Below, piece after piece: positions 5,889 to 6,683 of a DNA stretch of 6,683 nucleotides (positions are counted from its first letter, which is position 1; each line of letters starts with the position of its first letter). Position numbers and translations under genes: made by a program. Below the pieces are notes generated by a model. The model saw only the letters and a program-made list of their open reading frames with translations, had not been told where the DNA came from and did no database searches. Source of the stretch: Bordetella parapertussis (GTDB taxonomy: Bacteria > Pseudomonadota > Gammaproteobacteria > Burkholderiales > Burkholderiaceae_B); assembly GCA_945882005.1 (NCBI GenBank), contig CAMCWG010000167.1, forward strand, positions 1 through 6,683. The letters are read 5' to 3'.

Positions 5889-6683
5889 TTACAGGGTACC
5901 GCTGCGATCACCGCGGGCAAATCCAATTAACGGCTTGTTGATGCTGCGCCCAAGCGCGATGACTTTAAAGAGCTCGCCCATTTCAGCTTCAGAAATCAGT
6001 TTTTGTACGGCGCCATTGGTTTGGGCTCGTAGCTGTTCGGACTCGGGTGCGTAGGCAGCGAGCATGTCAGCCAAGCCCGCATTCAAAAGAAAGCGTGCCT
6101 GTGACGTATAGCCCAGCACGTCGAGCCCTGCGGCCTGTGCTGCGTGTGCAATGGCGGTGAAGTCTACGTGCGCAGTTATGTCCTGCAGGCCAGGTGCAAG
6201 AAAGACATCATCGTGTGCTCTGTGCTGGATATGACACATCAAGGTGCCCCGGTGTCGCTGCGGATGGTAGTACTCGTGACGTGGGAAACCATAATCGATC
6301 AAGAGTGCTGCGCCGCGTGTTAGCCATGCACTAAGATTGCTGATCCAGGCTTCTGCTTGCAGATTGATTTCTGAACGATAGTCAGGCAGCGCAGGCATCC
6401 GGCTCTGCATGACACGCGTGAGCGCGTCTGATGCGGGACGGTCTTCAAAAACAAAGCCTTGCGCCAGATTCTCTGACTTCACGCCGCGAATCTGTAGGGC
6501 GCCTTCTTCGGTCCAGCGAAACATCTCGACAGGCATGGCGTCCAGGACTTCGTTGGCAATCACGCAGCCCTCAAACTGTTCGGGTGTGCGCTCGAGCCAC
6601 TGGACGCGATTTCCCCAGCGCGCGAGTCGCTCTTGTTGCCTGTGCTTGAGGTCTGCCGACACTTCGAGAATGAAATAGTCAAC
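5889..6683 (-). CDS. SAM-dependent methyltransferase, COG1565/NDUFAF7-like, 5' end outside the window
   Basis: This is a class I SAM-dependent methyltransferase of the family that includes mitochondrial NDUFAF7/MidA, a protein arginine methyltransferase needed for respiratory complex I assembly. The bacterial members have no settled substrate. The frame is open to the right edge: codons before the GTG at 6660-6662 encode VDYFILE, which runs into VSADLKHRQ to form the family's conserved EVS-DL-RQ block. That GTG is therefore internal, and the start with the glycine-rich SAM motif is outside. In the 264 visible residues the characteristic blocks are ANEVLDAMPVEMF (43-55), LIDYGFPRHEYYHPQR (128-143), GTLMCHIQHRAHDD (146-159), PGLQDITAHVDFTAIA (164-179) and EMGELFKVIALGRS (234-247). 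The gene ends with TAA at 5891-5889. By the usual family length near 380-400, about a third is missing. It is convergent with cca, so not co-transcribed with it. Confidence 0.92.
   Translation of the reverse strand, partial: VDYFILEVSADLKHRQQERLARWGNRVQWLERTPEQFEGCVIANEVLDAMPVEMFRWTEEGALQIRGVKSENLAQGFVFEDRPASDALTRVMQSRMPALPDYRSEINLQAEAWISNLSAWLTRGAALLIDYGFPRHEYYHPQRHRGTLMCHIQHRAHDDVFLAPGLQDITAHVDFTAIAHAAQAAGLDVLGYTSQARFLLNAGLADMLAAYAPESEQLRAQTNGAVQKLISEAEMGELFKVIALGRSINKPLIGFARGDRSGTL

Noticed and set aside
6660..6662. GTG on the - strand as the methyltransferase start
   Set aside because: The codons before it encode a conserved part of the family (YFILE leading into VSADL), so translation starts beyond the right edge.
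1..6683. Mobile elements, CRISPR array, tRNA or rRNA genes, defence cassette
   Set aside because: I saw no transposase or integrase frame, no regularly spaced repeats and no tRNA-like cloverleaf. All long frames are housekeeping or transport genes, and composition looks even throughout.

Overview
The window reads as ordinary chromosome of a betaproteobacterium, most likely order Burkholderiales and plausibly Alcaligenaceae (Bordetella/Achromobacter-like). The grounds are the moderately GC-rich coding sequence, a lone TctC/Bug-type periplasmic binding protein (a family greatly expanded in that group), a short Cca protein without an HD motif, and the cca next to a COG1565 methyltransferase. This placement is by protein pattern recognition only; no database search was possible. 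Six genes fill nearly all of the sequence and two of them are cut by the window edges.

Layout. Positions 1-749 (+) hold the C-terminal part of metF, 5,10-methylenetetrahydrofolate reductase. A 100-base convergent gap follows, with a strong bidirectional terminator (768-805) and a second hairpin (815-840). Positions 850-1839 (-) encode an exported Bug/TctC solute-binding protein. A 130-base gap (1840-1969) carries its ribosome binding site, a weak candidate promoter, an imperfect operator-like dyad and a hairpin at the end of the next gene. Positions 1970-2572 (-) encode 5-formyltetrahydrofolate cyclo-ligase (ygfA family). Only 20 bases further on, and divergent, a soluble lytic murein transglycosylase (slt, 2593-4779, +) begins. 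It overlaps the CCA-adding enzyme gene (cca, 4776-5864, +) by four bases. Convergent to cca, and only 24 bases away, is the C-terminal part of a COG1565/NDUFAF7-like SAM-dependent methyltransferase (5889-6683, -), whose start lies beyond the right edge.

Function. metF and the cyclo-ligase both belong to one-carbon folate metabolism: one makes 5-methyl-THF for methionine synthesis, the other returns 5-formyl-THF to the active pool. They are on opposite strands with the binding-protein gene between them. slt (peptidoglycan cleavage in the periplasm) and cca (tRNA 3'-end completion in the cytoplasm) form a tightly packed operon without an obvious functional link. I see no mobile element, CRISPR array, tRNA, rRNA or defence-type cassette. 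No new multi-gene system is supported. The points worth a second look are small: the degenerate HD site in Cca, the nearly absent ygfA/slt intergenic region with an uncertain slt start, the orphan binding protein with a possible operator, and the hairpins between convergent genes.
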